Source: Streptomyces sp. Y2F8-2
GTDB taxonomy: Bacteria > Actinomycetota > Actinomycetes > Streptomycetales > Streptomycetaceae
Length of the DNA: 64,000 nucleotides
Direction of reading: 5' to 3'
NCBI RefSeq assembly: GCF_014905555.1
Contig: NZ_BNGS01000004.1
Span: 62,001 to 126,000, forward strand
A model generated the notes under the pieces. That model was not told the origin of the DNA. It worked only from the letters and a program-made list of their open reading frames with translations, and did not search any database. This document shows, in pieces, positions 47,401-57,172 of this stretch. Positions within the stretch are counted from its first letter, which is position 1, and each line of letters opens with the position of its first letter. The position numbers and the translations under genes are program-made.

Positions 47401-48216
47401 GCAGAGGCCGCTGAGGTCGTCGTTACCGGGCTTGAAGACCTCATCGCAGGTAGGTTGAGCGATCCTGAGATCGGGCGACTCGGTTCACGTTTCCAGGACC
47501 TATTTGCGCTGCTGGCCCGGCATCACGAGCAGGTCGGCCGTCAACGCATCCTCAGTCTGGAGTGGCAACTCTTGCCTGCGCTCGGGTTCGACGCGAAGGC
47601 TCCAATCCTCCACAAGACGCTGGTTGAGGACCCTGAGGCGTTCGCGGATTTGGTGACGTGGTCCTTCCGTCCCAGCGCCACTTCCGAGGAGGACACGGCA
47701 GATGCCGTCGAGCAGGAGAACGGACGCAACATCGCTAACCACGCGTACAGAGCCCTTCATGCTTTGCGCACATGTCCAGGACTCACGGCCGAAGGGACCC
47801 TCGACCCAGTTGCACTGCGCACGTGGGTCATGACGGCACGGGCAGAACTGGCTGCCAGAGACCGTGCCGCGGTAGGTGACGTGCAGATCGGTCAGGTACT
47901 TGCTTTCGCCCCGCGCGACCAGGACGACTTCCAGATTCCGGAAGCTGTCCGAGACCTACTTGAAGAGATCAACAGCAGCGATCTCGAACGAGGTCTCAGT
48001 ATTGGTATCTACAACAAACGAGGTGTGACCACTCGGGGACTCCTGGATGGCGGAGTTCAAGAGTCGGAGCTGGCTCGGTCCTTCCGGGAGCAGGCCGAAC
48101 GCGCACGCGCGTGGCCGCGAACCAGGAAGTTGCTCAAAGGGCTTGCGGAGTCATACGAAGCTGACGCCCGCCGGGAGGACCAGGAGGCAGAGCGACGGCA
48201 TCAAGGCCTGGAGTAG
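44428..48216 (+). CDS. Large protein: variant PD-(D/E)xK nuclease head, degenerate NTPase, helical-repeat tail
   Basis: A protein of 1262 residues from ATG 44428; the frame is open to 44284 but the start context favours 44428. Residues 19-97 resemble a restriction-endonuclease fold found at the N-terminus of defence STAND proteins: LPVLIRRLIAETASGLESL, GGFDGI with Asp57, VPEGTSVWELS with Glu77, and SKAEGDYEKR, in which Lys86 sits in the next helix instead of directly after Glu. About 190-330 looks like an NTPase core, but the P-loop position reads RSVITLGGDLRPDE without G-K-T/S. The remaining ~900 residues are Leu/Ala-rich helices like HEAT/TPR repeats, without membrane segments. I infer a sensor-effector that lost nucleotide hydrolysis. 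It is divergent from the Gabija-like pair. Confidence 0.75.
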   Translation: MTAWPPIDRDDLRKARGDAGFDTVLPVLIRRLIAETASGLESLDMPGGSGTAVGGFDGIATASEPSAFVPEGTSVWELSVGGGNSKAEGDYEKRAKGPNGLATQDVTYVEVVLDAWRDARTWAARHTEEGRWREVRGYNLDGIDLWLEQAPATTAWLAARLGKAQPGVRPLESWWTDSWLRSTRIPLDRTVVLAGREKAAADFSALLAIGRSVITLGGDLRPDEVCAFVAAALEQEGILGATQVGARALFVSDKHGVEQLVTQRQPLILVLADPALARDIPQQHPHQLVWAAMPGVPCDVHVPRLHSQVIESLLLSDGMPSERAARLGALGRRSLPALRRTLAHHPEPLTPERATTLDVVRRRLLLLNSWNGDNREDRRVVGQCSGLEYEELQERARELAAGSDIPFLGHQEGIWHVLAAEDAWTLLGTSLTSDDLRFFRTAVLEVLTETDPTLDLEPGERWKAGVMGVRRCFSHTLRAGLAQSLALLGTLGADLRGPGGVTGDRWARLLVRDLLKQANADDTYSLWRSLGDVLTLLAEAAPEEFIEAMHEGLSGTRPLHVAMFTDNQPDAMGLGSSSPHTEFLWSLAILAWSPEHLDDAVDVLTALAVVDPGGRLSNRPLESLVGILSAWAPNTTAYAEDRIRVIRRLVRRQPALGRKLLLQLIPDTHAMQMSHPGPRFRDWKRDTVVTPHDRWSVITAVVDLLLDELNAAPELYADLIGKINVLPPKHRAEVARRLTELARDLEDDDQRAVLHRALRDQVARHQEYADTAWALPADELRPLQAACEALEPRNPVKRYTWLFQSGWITLGDIRRRDNFAAYDAELLARRAAAVGDTVANGGLAALVELASATEFADLVGIALAEHCEDHDEELLSWLEEDTSPAKDVAAGYLRRRMWAQGDDLRDKLLSLTEVPQAQATVLRLAPDPASAWSKLAELGPEAAGHYWREFSYFGLGSDFPRALDAARSLLGAGRPAAALDLILLYDREGDSAEAAEVVVTGLEDLIAGRLSDPEIGRLGSRFQDLFALLARHHEQVGRQRILSLEWQLLPALGFDAKAPILHKTLVEDPEAFADLVTWSFRPSATSEEDTADAVEQENGRNIANHAYRALHALRTCPGLTAEGTLDPVALRTWVMTARAELAARDRAAVGDVQIGQVLAFAPRDQDDFQIPEAVRDLLEEINSSDLERGLSIGIYNKRGVTTRGLLDGGVQESELARSFREQAERARAWPRTRKLLKGLAESYEADARREDQEAERRHQGLE

Positions 48217-49229
48217 GTCCCCGCCAGGGCCCATTGCGGAAGCGCAGGCCATAGCCACTCATTGGTGGCGAGTGATGCCTCACTCAACCGCGTGCCGCCG
48301 CTTGTAGTCGTCGGCGGCGGAGCGTACAGATTCTGATCCGCGACTCCGTCACGACGCTACGACCCGACTCCGGCAATGACCAGCCGCGCACCGCACTGGA
48401 GGACCTGGTCGACCGCCCGTTCAGTGCCCTGGGCATGATGAGCGTCGCCCCGACCGTGTCGTCCACCTGAGCACCTCGGCCAGCGGCAGTGGTGGCGTAT
48501 GCCTGCCTGGAGCACGCCTCACGGTCCACCCCCAGCCCGGGCAGTATCTCCGTCAGCCGCCTTCTGTACGACGACGCCGGACCTGGGCGAGTGCTGCGGC
48601 TGCAGCCGCCAGCCTTCGGCACGCGCTGCAGACCGCCGCGACGCGGCACCCCCAGCTGGGCGTGACCGACGCCGGCGACGGCACCGAAGTGCTCACGTTC
48701 AGCCATCCCCTCTGGCCCTGGCCTGGGACGTCCTCGACGAAAGCTACGGGCGCGTCCGGCAGCGCCTCAGTCTCCACCCCGAGCAAGACACCCACGGACC
48801 CCTGCCAGGAGGCGCCCGCCCATTCGAACAGCCGGCATTCGACGAACCGACATCAAAACACAGCCGCTGACCTGACCCGCCACCGCACCAGCAGCGCGCC
48901 GGACATCACGGTCCCCACCACAGCGTCTCTATCTCGGACCGACTGTGCGCGGCCGCTTCTCGCTGCCACGCCTCACGGAGGACCACCATGACCAACCTCT
49001 CTGCGCCCGGGCTGACGCCCCCGAGACCCATGACGGCGGTACCGTGTTCTGCCCCGACCTGATCATCGGCAGACATCCCGTCCACGGCGTCCTGGCCGAC
49101 GGCCTCGTCGACGACGTCACCGTCCTCCTGCCGGAACAAGCCGGATTCATCTACGACGAAGACCTCGGGGTGCACCGGATGGCTCTCTGTGACCGGCGGC
49201 GGAACCGCTTCCGTCGTGGATGCTGGAAC
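48217..49229. other. Decayed accessory DNA without an intact gene
   Basis: About 1 kb with only broken frames. On the plus strand two pieces look once coding: SRLLYDDAGPGRVLRLQPPA (about 48553-48612) with a later LALAWDVLDESYGRVRQRL (about 48714-48770), and GGTVFCPDLIIGRHPVHGV (about 49034-49090). They share no complete frame. I cannot assign families. Confidence 0.45.
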
Positions 49230-49445
49230 ATCCCCGGTGGAGACGTGTTCCTTTCGCCACGGCAGGCTCGCCATGCACAGCAGGCCGGCGATGAACAGCG
49301 CGCCGCGTACTCCCGCTGCGGCGGCGATGAGGCCAACGGCGATCATGAAGGCGGCCTGGCATGTCTTCGAGCCGACGGACCAGGAAGTGCCGACGCGGGA
49401 CATGAACGCGTCCGGTGTGGTCAACCCCCGGACCTGGCAGGCCAC
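49230..49445 (-). pseudogene. Remnant of an MFS transporter (C-terminal end)
   Basis: About 70 codons read QVRGLTTPDAFMSRVGTSW, then TCQAAFMIAVGLIAAAAGVRGALFIAGLLCMASLPWRK. This is the last two helices and cytoplasmic end of a drug-efflux type MFS protein (the L-T-P-x-x-x-x-G-R-V segment is typical). The ten preceding helices are missing and no start is present. Confidence 0.55.
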
Positions 49446-49728
49446 TTGGCTCGAAAATCCGGCGGCCCGCCACCCGTTACGACGTGGGTAAAACCGTGAA
49501 ACGACCAGAAAGCATCACCGAACGAAACCGACTCAAACCATAAAGGACAAGCTGAGGCGTCAGCGATCCGCTCGCCTGCCGTCGGCAGCAGTCACCCCGG
49601 GGGCGGCGAGCACGCTTCCGCATCCGGGAATCAAGCGCCCGCCGACGCCCCTCATCAGAACGGTCAGCCCCGCCGGGCCTCAACCCGGGGGGACCCCGGC
49701 TCCTGTGTCGGAGAGTCAGCAGATGCCT

Positions 49729-50427
49729 TCAGGAGGATAGAGTCTTGACGAGTTCCTCGGCGAGAGGCCCCGAGGACGCCGGGTTCTGGCCCGTGATGAG
49801 GTTGCGGTCCGCGACCGTGTAGGGCTCCCAGGCAGGGCCCCGCGAATAGTCGGTGGGCAGCTTTTTCAGCTCGTCCTCCAGCAGCCACTTTGCCTTGTCG
49901 GCAAAACCGACACCGGCCTCCTCCTCGTTGCAGAAACCCGTTACCCGGTAGTTCGCGAAGGGCGTGTCGCCGTTCGCGTCACGGGTCGCAAGGAAAGCAG
50001 CCGGGGCATGACACACGACGCCGAGGGGTTTGCCGGAGGCAAGTGCCTCCCGCAGGAGCGCCCCAGAATCCGGGTCGGCCGAAAGGTCTTCCATCGGGCC
50101 GTGGCCTCCGGGGTAGTAGACCGCGTCGTAGTCCTCGAGACGCACGTCCTTGAGGGAGATGGGGTGCCGCAGCTCCTCGGCCTTCTCGATGACGGCCTCT
50201 TCCCGGAGGGAGTTTTCCTCGCCACCCGCCATACCGGGCCTCAGGCTCATCGTGTCCACAACGGGAATGACGCCCCCTGGAGTTGCCACGGTGACCTCGT
50301 GTCCGGCATCGGTGAACACGGTGTAAGGCGCCACGAACTCCTCGGCCCAGTAGCCGGTGGGGTGTCGATGCCCGTCCTTCAAGGTCCAATAGCTTGCGCC
50401 GGTCATCACGCACAGGATCTTGGCCAT
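49729..50427 (-). CDS. DJ-1/PfpI superfamily protein (Hsp31/glyoxalase III-like)
   Basis: A protein of 232 residues from the ATG at 50427 with GAGGAG. The nucleophile elbow is GVVCHAPAAF with Cys139, and Glu30 in YWAEEF is the partner acid; LEDYDAVYYPGGHGPMEDL is the conserved turn before it. This form matches the Hsp31-like branch, which acts as a methylglyoxal hydratase or protein deglycase/chaperone under stress. It stands alone at the right border of the decayed region. Confidence 0.9.
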   Translation of the reverse strand: MAKILCVMTGASYWTLKDGHRHPTGYWAEEFVAPYTVFTDAGHEVTVATPGGVIPVVDTMSLRPGMAGGEENSLREEAVIEKAEELRHPISLKDVRLEDYDAVYYPGGHGPMEDLSADPDSGALLREALASGKPLGVVCHAPAAFLATRDANGDTPFANYRVTGFCNEEEAGVGFADKAKWLLEDELKKLPTDYSRGPAWEPYTVADRNLITGQNPASSGPLAEELVKTLSS

Positions 50428-50637
50428 GGGATGCTCCTCTAAAAGACGTTCACCCGGGGAGAGCGCAGCAGTTTGAGACCTGCATAACAAGGATGAGTGG
50501 ACATCTCGAAACCGGCAACTTGCGACTGATCGGTGCACGCGTATCGTATGTGAACGTCAAGAAACGGTAATGGAATTCTTGCGCCGAAAAATAGGAGGTG
50601 CGCGGGCCCCGGCAGCAGAATATTTCGGAGGATTGCC

Positions 50638-51178
50638 ATGATCAAACCCTATGGCCCCTACGATTTCATGCCGCCGATCAGGACCTTCCCGTTGACCTCC
50701 GATTCCGTGGCCAATGGCGAGCAACTGGCCCGCGAGCAGGTGAGCGGCATCCTGGGAGCAGGCGGATCGGACATCTCACGGCAGCTGAGCTGCTCCGGCT
50801 TTCCCGAGGAGACCCGGAGTTTCGCGGTGGCGATGTTCGACCCCGATGTGCCTACCGCTTCGGGCTTCTGGCACTGGGCTGTGGCCAATCTGCCCGCCTC
50901 CGTGACCGACCTTCCGGCCGGGGCGGGGGAACGGCAGGGATCTGCCCGGTGGCGCGGTGACACTGGCCAACGACGCCGGCTACAGAAGGTACCTCGGTCC
51001 GGCAACGCCTCCAGGCAACGGTCCGGACCGCTACTTCCTTGTGGTGCACGCCGTCGACGTGGAAGAAGTGGAAGAACTGGAGGTGTCCGGGACAACGACC
51101 CCTGCCTATCTGGAGTTCCTCCTGTTCGGCCACGGACTTGCGAGAGCGACGTTGTACGGCACCTTTGAGCGGGCCTAG
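50638..51178 (+). pseudogene. YbhB/PEBP family protein, interrupted by a 1-base frameshift
   Basis: The first frame (from ATG 50638 with GGAGG) gives MIKPYGPYDFMPPIRTFPLTS, FAVAMFDPDVPTASGFWHW and stops matching the family at LPAGAGER. The family continues in another frame as GGAVTLANDAGYRRYLGPATPP and GPDRYFLVVHAVDVEEV to the stop at 51178. Removing one G from the run GGGGG at 50925-50929 joins the frames as AGAGNGRDLPGGAVTL. It is thus a one-base insertion, a true mutation or a sequencing error. The intact protein (about 179 residues) would be a phosphatidylethanolamine-binding-like protein. Confidence 0.85.
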
Positions 51179-51191
51179 CCTGAAGGCGCAT

Positions 51192-51221
51192 GAGGGTCCG
51201 TCAGCAAGCCGACGGACCCTC
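51192..51221. terminator. Bidirectional terminator hairpin
   Basis: A perfect 11-bp stem (GAGGGTCCGTC / GACGGACCCTC) with an 8-base loop lies midway between the convergent PEBP and hydrolase genes. Confidence 0.8.
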
Positions 51222-51241
51222 CGTGCAACCACCTCATTTCA

Positions 51242-52102
51242 CTACTTCTTCCGCATGTAATCCTCGGCGGCGTCGACAATCAGGTTCTTGACCGCCTGCG
51301 GGTGGGAAACGAGGGGCACGTGCGAGGAGTTGATCTCCACTGTCTTACGGGCGTTCGCGCGCTTCGCCTCGAACAGCTCCAGGGCCGGGTTGATCGCCTG
51401 GTCCTGCCTGCCGACGAGGACGTACACGGGCTTGTTCCGCCAGGCCGCGCCAGTGAGCTTGTCCGCGAACGCCGACAGCGCGATCGGACGCTGGGTGGTT
51501 CCCATGAGGTTGGTCTGGCTGGTGGGCAGGTCGGCGGCGAAGACCTGGTGCAGTTTGTCCGGCTGCACGTAGACGTCCGTGCCGGTGGTGCCGTCACCGT
51601 TGCTGAAGGGCACCTGCTTCAGGGCCTTGGTGAGCGGGGCGGCCGGGAACTTCGCGGACAGGCTGGAGAAGGACTCTCCCGCGTCCGGCATGATCGCGTT
51701 GATGTAGACGAGCGCCTTGACGTTGTCGTTTCCGGCGGCGGCCTGGGAAATCACCTCTCCGCCGTAGGAGTGGCCGACCAGGACGATCGGTCCCTTGACG
51801 GACTTCAGGAAACTTGCGAGATAGGCCGAGTCCTGGGGAATGCCGCGGAGCGGGTTGGCCGGCGCGTCCACCGTGTAGCCGTTCTGCTGGAGCCGCTGCA
51901 CGACCCCGTTCCAGCTGGAGGCGTCGGCGAAGGCGCCGTGGACGAGCACGATGGTGGGCTTCGCCCGGCCTGGATCACCGCTCGGAGGACCGGCCTGCGC
52001 CGTTTCGACTGTCAGTGCGGAGGTGATACCCGATACGGCCAGAAGAGCCGCAGCCCATCGGGCCATGTGTATGGTACGGAGTGACTCGCGGGATATTCGC
52101 AT
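51242..52102 (-). CDS. Secreted alpha/beta hydrolase
   Basis: A protein of 286 residues from the ATG at 52102 with AAGGA upstream. The signal peptide has a charged start (MRISRESLRTIHMAR), a hydrophobic core and TAQAG at the likely cleavage point. The mature part has the oxyanion segment VLVHGAFADASSWNGV, nucleophile Ser in LVGHSYGGEV, Asp in VGRQDQAINP and His in SSHVPLVSHPQ. It resembles secreted esterases of the salicylate-esterase-like (EstA/MenH-type) group. The substrate is unknown. Confidence 0.88.
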   Translation of the reverse strand: MRISRESLRTIHMARWAAALLAVSGITSALTVETAQAGPPSGDPGRAKPTIVLVHGAFADASSWNGVVQRLQQNGYTVDAPANPLRGIPQDSAYLASFLKSVKGPIVLVGHSYGGEVISQAAAGNDNVKALVYINAIMPDAGESFSSLSAKFPAAPLTKALKQVPFSNGDGTTGTDVYVQPDKLHQVFAADLPTSQTNLMGTTQRPIALSAFADKLTGAAWRNKPVYVLVGRQDQAINPALELFEAKRANARKTVEINSSHVPLVSHPQAVKNLIVDAAEDYMRKK

Positions 52103-52287
52103 GCCGGTCCTTCGGTGCGGGGACGCCGGACGACGCCCGGGATTCCATATTCGATGGCACCTGACGGTTTGTCCCGGTGCAGGGGCCATTCGAGTGAACT
52201 CAGAATCTCGTGGCATCACTGCCGCGGACTGTGGCGGACAAGGATTATTCGCCGAATTCCCGGGATGTCGTCGGCGTCAAGGCCGCT

Positions 52288-53922
<1,635 letters not shown>

Positions 53923-54097
53923 GGGCAGATCAGCGCTCCAGGGATCGGACCGGCGCGGGCGAACAGGGGCGCGCTACGTCGGGAGGCCGTAGCGCCGGCG
54001 ACGGGGGCGGCCACGGCGTTGTGGCCGCAGAACAAGAGAGTGCCCTGTCACCGAGGCGATGTTCGCGCGGGAGCCGAAAGGGCACCGCAGCGGCGGC

Positions 54098-54132
54098 GGG
54101 CCGTCCGTGCCGGTGGCCGGCACGGACGGCCC
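54098..54132. terminator. Strong terminator hairpin after the beta-helix gene
   Basis: A perfect 16-bp stem (GGGCCGTCCGTGCCGG and complement) with the loop TGG lies 26 bases downstream of the stop at 54158. There is no T-run, as is common in Streptomyces. Confidence 0.8.
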
Positions 54133-54157
54133 GGTGCGGCCGGTGGCCGCCGCTTGG

Positions 54158-57100
54158 TCACCGCACGCCGAACCGGTCGATCACCAGATAGGTGCCTCCC
54201 GTCTTGGTCAGGGTGAGGGTGTGCCGTCCGAGCGGCAGGCCGCTGACGGAGTACACGGTCTGCTGGGCCTGGCGGCTCGTGGAGGACGCGTTGACGCTGC
54301 TCTGGGAGGCTCCGTCGAGGGAGACCGCGATGGTGCCCTCGTCGGAGTTGGTCTCGGTGACGAGGCTGATCCCGGTGCCGGTGAAGGTGACGGTGACCGA
54401 GTCGCCGTTGGCCGTGGTGGCGTGGACGTCGTCCTGGTAGTCGCCGAAGCCGCGGTTGGCGTAGTAGCGCCAGGAGGCACCGGTGTAGGTGATGGAGGAG
54501 TTGGTGTCGTTGTGGACGCCGGTGACCTCGAAGCCGTCCAGGGTGGCCCAGCTGCCGCTGCGCTTGACGAACTGGATCGTGTGGCTGCCCGCGCTCAGTC
54601 CGCTGGTGCTGTAGATGACCGCCTGGGCCTGGCGGGTGGTGGCGCTGGTGTCGAACAGGCCTTTGGAGGTGCCGTCGACGAAGATCTCGACCTGTCCCTG
54701 GTCGGTGTTCTTCTCGCCGATGACCGAGACACCAGTGCCGGTGAACGTCAGCGAGGCGGTGTCGCCGTTGGTCTGCGTGGCGTGTACGGCGTCCTCGTAG
54801 TCGCCCACTCCGCGGTTGCCGTTCGCCGTCCAGCTGCCGGTGTAGGAGATCGCGGTGTCGTCGTCGTCGCTCCAGCCGGTCAGCGGCTCATGGGCGGCGT
54901 CGGGGCCGGCGGCGGCGATGATGTCCTGGGCCGCGGAGGGCCAGGCGCCGCCGGAGACGATCGTGGCCTGGTTGAAGGTGATGTTGGTGCCGCTGTTCTT
55001 GTAGTTGGTGCTGTCGGAGTAGTTGTCATGGATGTTGATGTCGTGGATGGTCGGCGTCCACATGCCGATCCAGTAGAGGGGGTTGATGCGGATGACGTTG
55101 TCGTGGGTGTTCCAGTACGAGCTCCCCTCGTCCTGGTACAGCATGACGTTGGTGTGGTTGCCGACCTCGACGAGGTTTCCCGCGAGCACGGAGGTGGTGG
55201 AGCCGTCCCCGTTGCCCTGGCCGCCGTTGGTGTAGATGGGGCCGCCGTCGTGGAGGACGTTCATCACGTCGTGCACGTGGTTGTTCAGGATCTTGTTGCC
55301 GCCGGCGTAGATGGTGCCGTGCTGGCAGGTGCGCAGGCCCTGGGCGGCCTGCATGGAGCACGGTGAGGCGTAGCCCCAGCCCCAGCCGACCGACATGCCG
55401 GAGTAGGGGGTGTGGCCGATGTCGTTGTGCGAGATGGTCAGGTTGCGGGTGTAGCCCGCCCAGATGCCGACCGCGTCGGAGTAGTCCTGGCCGACGTCCG
55501 AGATCCAGTTCTGGGAGACGGTGTCGCCCGTGGTCATGCGGCTGGTGTCGGTGAGGTAGTAGTCGTCCACCTCGCCGACGGAGACGCCGCCGCCGGAGGT
55601 GTCGTGGATGAAGTTCCCGGTGATCGTGGAGTCCTGGGTGCCGTCGGCAAGGTCGATGCCGGTGCCGCCGGTGTGCGTGATCTCGTCGCCGGTGAAGGTG
55701 ATGTCCGAGCCGCGGTGGACCTGGACGGCGGCGGGGATGCGGATGGGGGCGTTGGAGTGGCCGGGGTCCCACAGCACGCCGGCCTGGTTGTCGATGTAGC
55801 CGGCCGTGGAGGGCAGCGTCCAGGTGGTGTAGGCGAAGGTCAGGCCCTGGAAGGTGATGTCGTGCGCGGGCGTGATCGCGTCCGGCACCACGGTGAAGCC
55901 GTCGAGGACCAGGTACGTCCCGCCGGTCTTGACCAGCTTGATGGTGTGCCGGCCCTTGGCGAGGCCGCTGACGGAGGCGACGACCTGCTGGGCGAGCCGG
56001 GAGGAGCCGGAGGCGGACACGCTCTGGACCTTGGCGCCGTCGACGTAGACGTCGATGCCGCCCTCGTCGCTGTTGGTCTCCGACAGCACGTCGATCCCGG
56101 TACCGGTGAAGGTGTAGCTCACCGAGTCGCCGTTGGCGGTGGTGGCGTGCACGTCGTTGTAGAGGTCACCCATGGAACGCCCACTGGAGTGGCTCCAGGA
56201 GCCGGTGTACGTGATGGCCGGGTCCGTGTCGTTGACTGGGGCGAGGTGGCCGGGCGTGCCGCTGACGTTCAGCAGTGTCTCGGTGGTGGGCAGTTCCACG
56301 TCGGCGGTGCTGAGGTCCTCACCGCTGCGCGGCTTGTAGTACAGGAACCCCGCAGAGCTGTCGAGGTAGAACTCGCCCGGAGCGTCGAGCAGCTGGTAGG
56401 CGTTCTCCACGTAGCTGATGCCAGTCAGCTTCGGCAGCCCGGCGCCGTTGAAGGGGAAGCCCCGGTTGGGCACCGAGGTGTTGTTGTTCGCAAAGCAGGT
56501 CGGGTCGACGTTGAGGCTGGAACCGCCGCCACTGGGCGCGGTGATGCTCGCCAGCGGGCAGCGCATCTGCTTCCAGGCGGTGTTGTCCACGATCTCCACG
56601 GACGAGGCGTTGGTGAACGACGTGTAGGAGGAGTCGCTGGTGGTGAAGCTGGACCCGGAGAGGGTCAAACCCGAGGGGTTCAGCGGACCGCGTGCGCGCT
56701 GGGCCCGCACTCCGTCGACGAACAGCTGCCGGCTCTGCGTACCGGCGGGCACGGCGGCGCGGTAGATGTCCTTCGTACTGTCGAAGAGGGAGAACCCGCT
56801 GACCTTGGTCGCCCCGTTGAGGACGGGCTTCTCGCCCGGGTAGGCGACGTAGACCACCTTGAAGCCGTTCTGCCCGGAGTCGGACGCACCTAGGCTGAGC
56901 GCCTGGGACAGGCGGTAGGTACCGCCGCGCAGATAGACGTCGATGTCGGCGGCCATGCCGGGGGCCAGGCCCGCCACTTTGCTCTTGACGCCGTCCAGAC
57001 TGCACGGCGAGCTCAACGAGCAGGTGCTGCCGGACCCGGAGGGCGACGCGTACAGCACGGTCGGGGTGGCGGCGTACGCCGGGCTGGGCATGGCGATCGC

Positions 57101-57172
57101 GGCGCATACGAGCGCCGCCAGTGTGCCGAGCACACCGGGCAGGCCGGCCGCTCTGGGACGGAACAGCGACAT
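54158..57172 (-). CDS. Secreted right-handed beta-helix enzyme, GH141-like, with three repeated beta modules
   Basis: A protein of 1004 residues from the ATG at 57172 with AAGGAG. A signal peptide ends at AYAA (about 35). ATPTVLYASPSGSGSTCSL, DVYLRGGTYRLSQALSL and FKVVYVAYPGEKPVLNGATK open the parallel beta-helix, and GEFYLDSSAGFLYYKPRSGED with DITFQGLTFAYTTW match the layout of GH141 enzymes (alpha-L-fucosidase or xylanase). An approximately 110-residue module, with NGDSV..TFTGTGI and ETNSDEG, occurs three times: 318-429 inside the helix domain, and 774-884 and 893-1004 at the C-terminus. They look like carbohydrate-binding modules. The neighbouring fucose genes and a shared operator motif favour fucosidase activity. 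Confidence 0.8.
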   Translation of the reverse strand: MSLFRPRAAGLPGVLGTLAALVCAAIAMPSPAYAATPTVLYASPSGSGSTCSLSSPCSLDGVKSKVAGLAPGMAADIDVYLRGGTYRLSQALSLGASDSGQNGFKVVYVAYPGEKPVLNGATKVSGFSLFDSTKDIYRAAVPAGTQSRQLFVDGVRAQRARGPLNPSGLTLSGSSFTTSDSSYTSFTNASSVEIVDNTAWKQMRCPLASITAPSGGGSSLNVDPTCFANNNTSVPNRGFPFNGAGLPKLTGISYVENAYQLLDAPGEFYLDSSAGFLYYKPRSGEDLSTADVELPTTETLLNVSGTPGHLAPVNDTDPAITYTGSWSHSSGRSMGDLYNDVHATTANGDSVSYTFTGTGIDVLSETNSDEGGIDVYVDGAKVQSVSASGSSRLAQQVVASVSGLAKGRHTIKLVKTGGTYLVLDGFTVVPDAITPAHDITFQGLTFAYTTWTLPSTAGYIDNQAGVLWDPGHSNAPIRIPAAVQVHRGSDITFTGDEITHTGGTGIDLADGTQDSTITGNFIHDTSGGGVSVGEVDDYYLTDTSRMTTGDTVSQNWISDVGQDYSDAVGIWAGYTRNLTISHNDIGHTPYSGMSVGWGWGYASPCSMQAAQGLRTCQHGTIYAGGNKILNNHVHDVMNVLHDGGPIYTNGGQGNGDGSTTSVLAGNLVEVGNHTNVMLYQDEGSSYWNTHDNVIRINPLYWIGMWTPTIHDINIHDNYSDSTNYKNSGTNITFNQATIVSGGAWPSAAQDIIAAAGPDAAHEPLTGWSDDDDTAISYTGSWTANGNRGVGDYEDAVHATQTNGDTASLTFTGTGVSVIGEKNTDQGQVEIFVDGTSKGLFDTSATTRQAQAVIYSTSGLSAGSHTIQFVKRSGSWATLDGFEVTGVHNDTNSSITYTGASWRYYANRGFGDYQDDVHATTANGDSVTVTFTGTGISLVTETNSDEGTIAVSLDGASQSSVNASSTSRQAQQTVYSVSGLPLGRHTLTLTKTGGTYLVIDRFGVR
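54161..54496 (-). repeat. Beta module repeat, copy C
   Basis: Third copy of the approximately 112-residue module of the beta-helix protein (residues 893-1004). It is closest to copy A in wording (DDVHATTANGDSV, ETNSDEG, TKTGGTYLVIDRF). Confidence 0.85.
54521..54853 (-). repeat. Beta module repeat, copy B
   Basis: Second copy (residues 774-884), more diverged (EDAVHATQTNGDTAS, KNTDQGQVEIFVDG, KRSGSWATLDGFEV). It directly precedes copy C. Confidence 0.85.
55886..56221 (-). repeat. Beta module repeat, copy A, inserted in the catalytic domain
   Basis: First copy (residues 318-429). It separates the N-terminal beta-helix strands from the rest of the helix, so it is an insertion rather than a terminal module. 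Confidence 0.85.
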
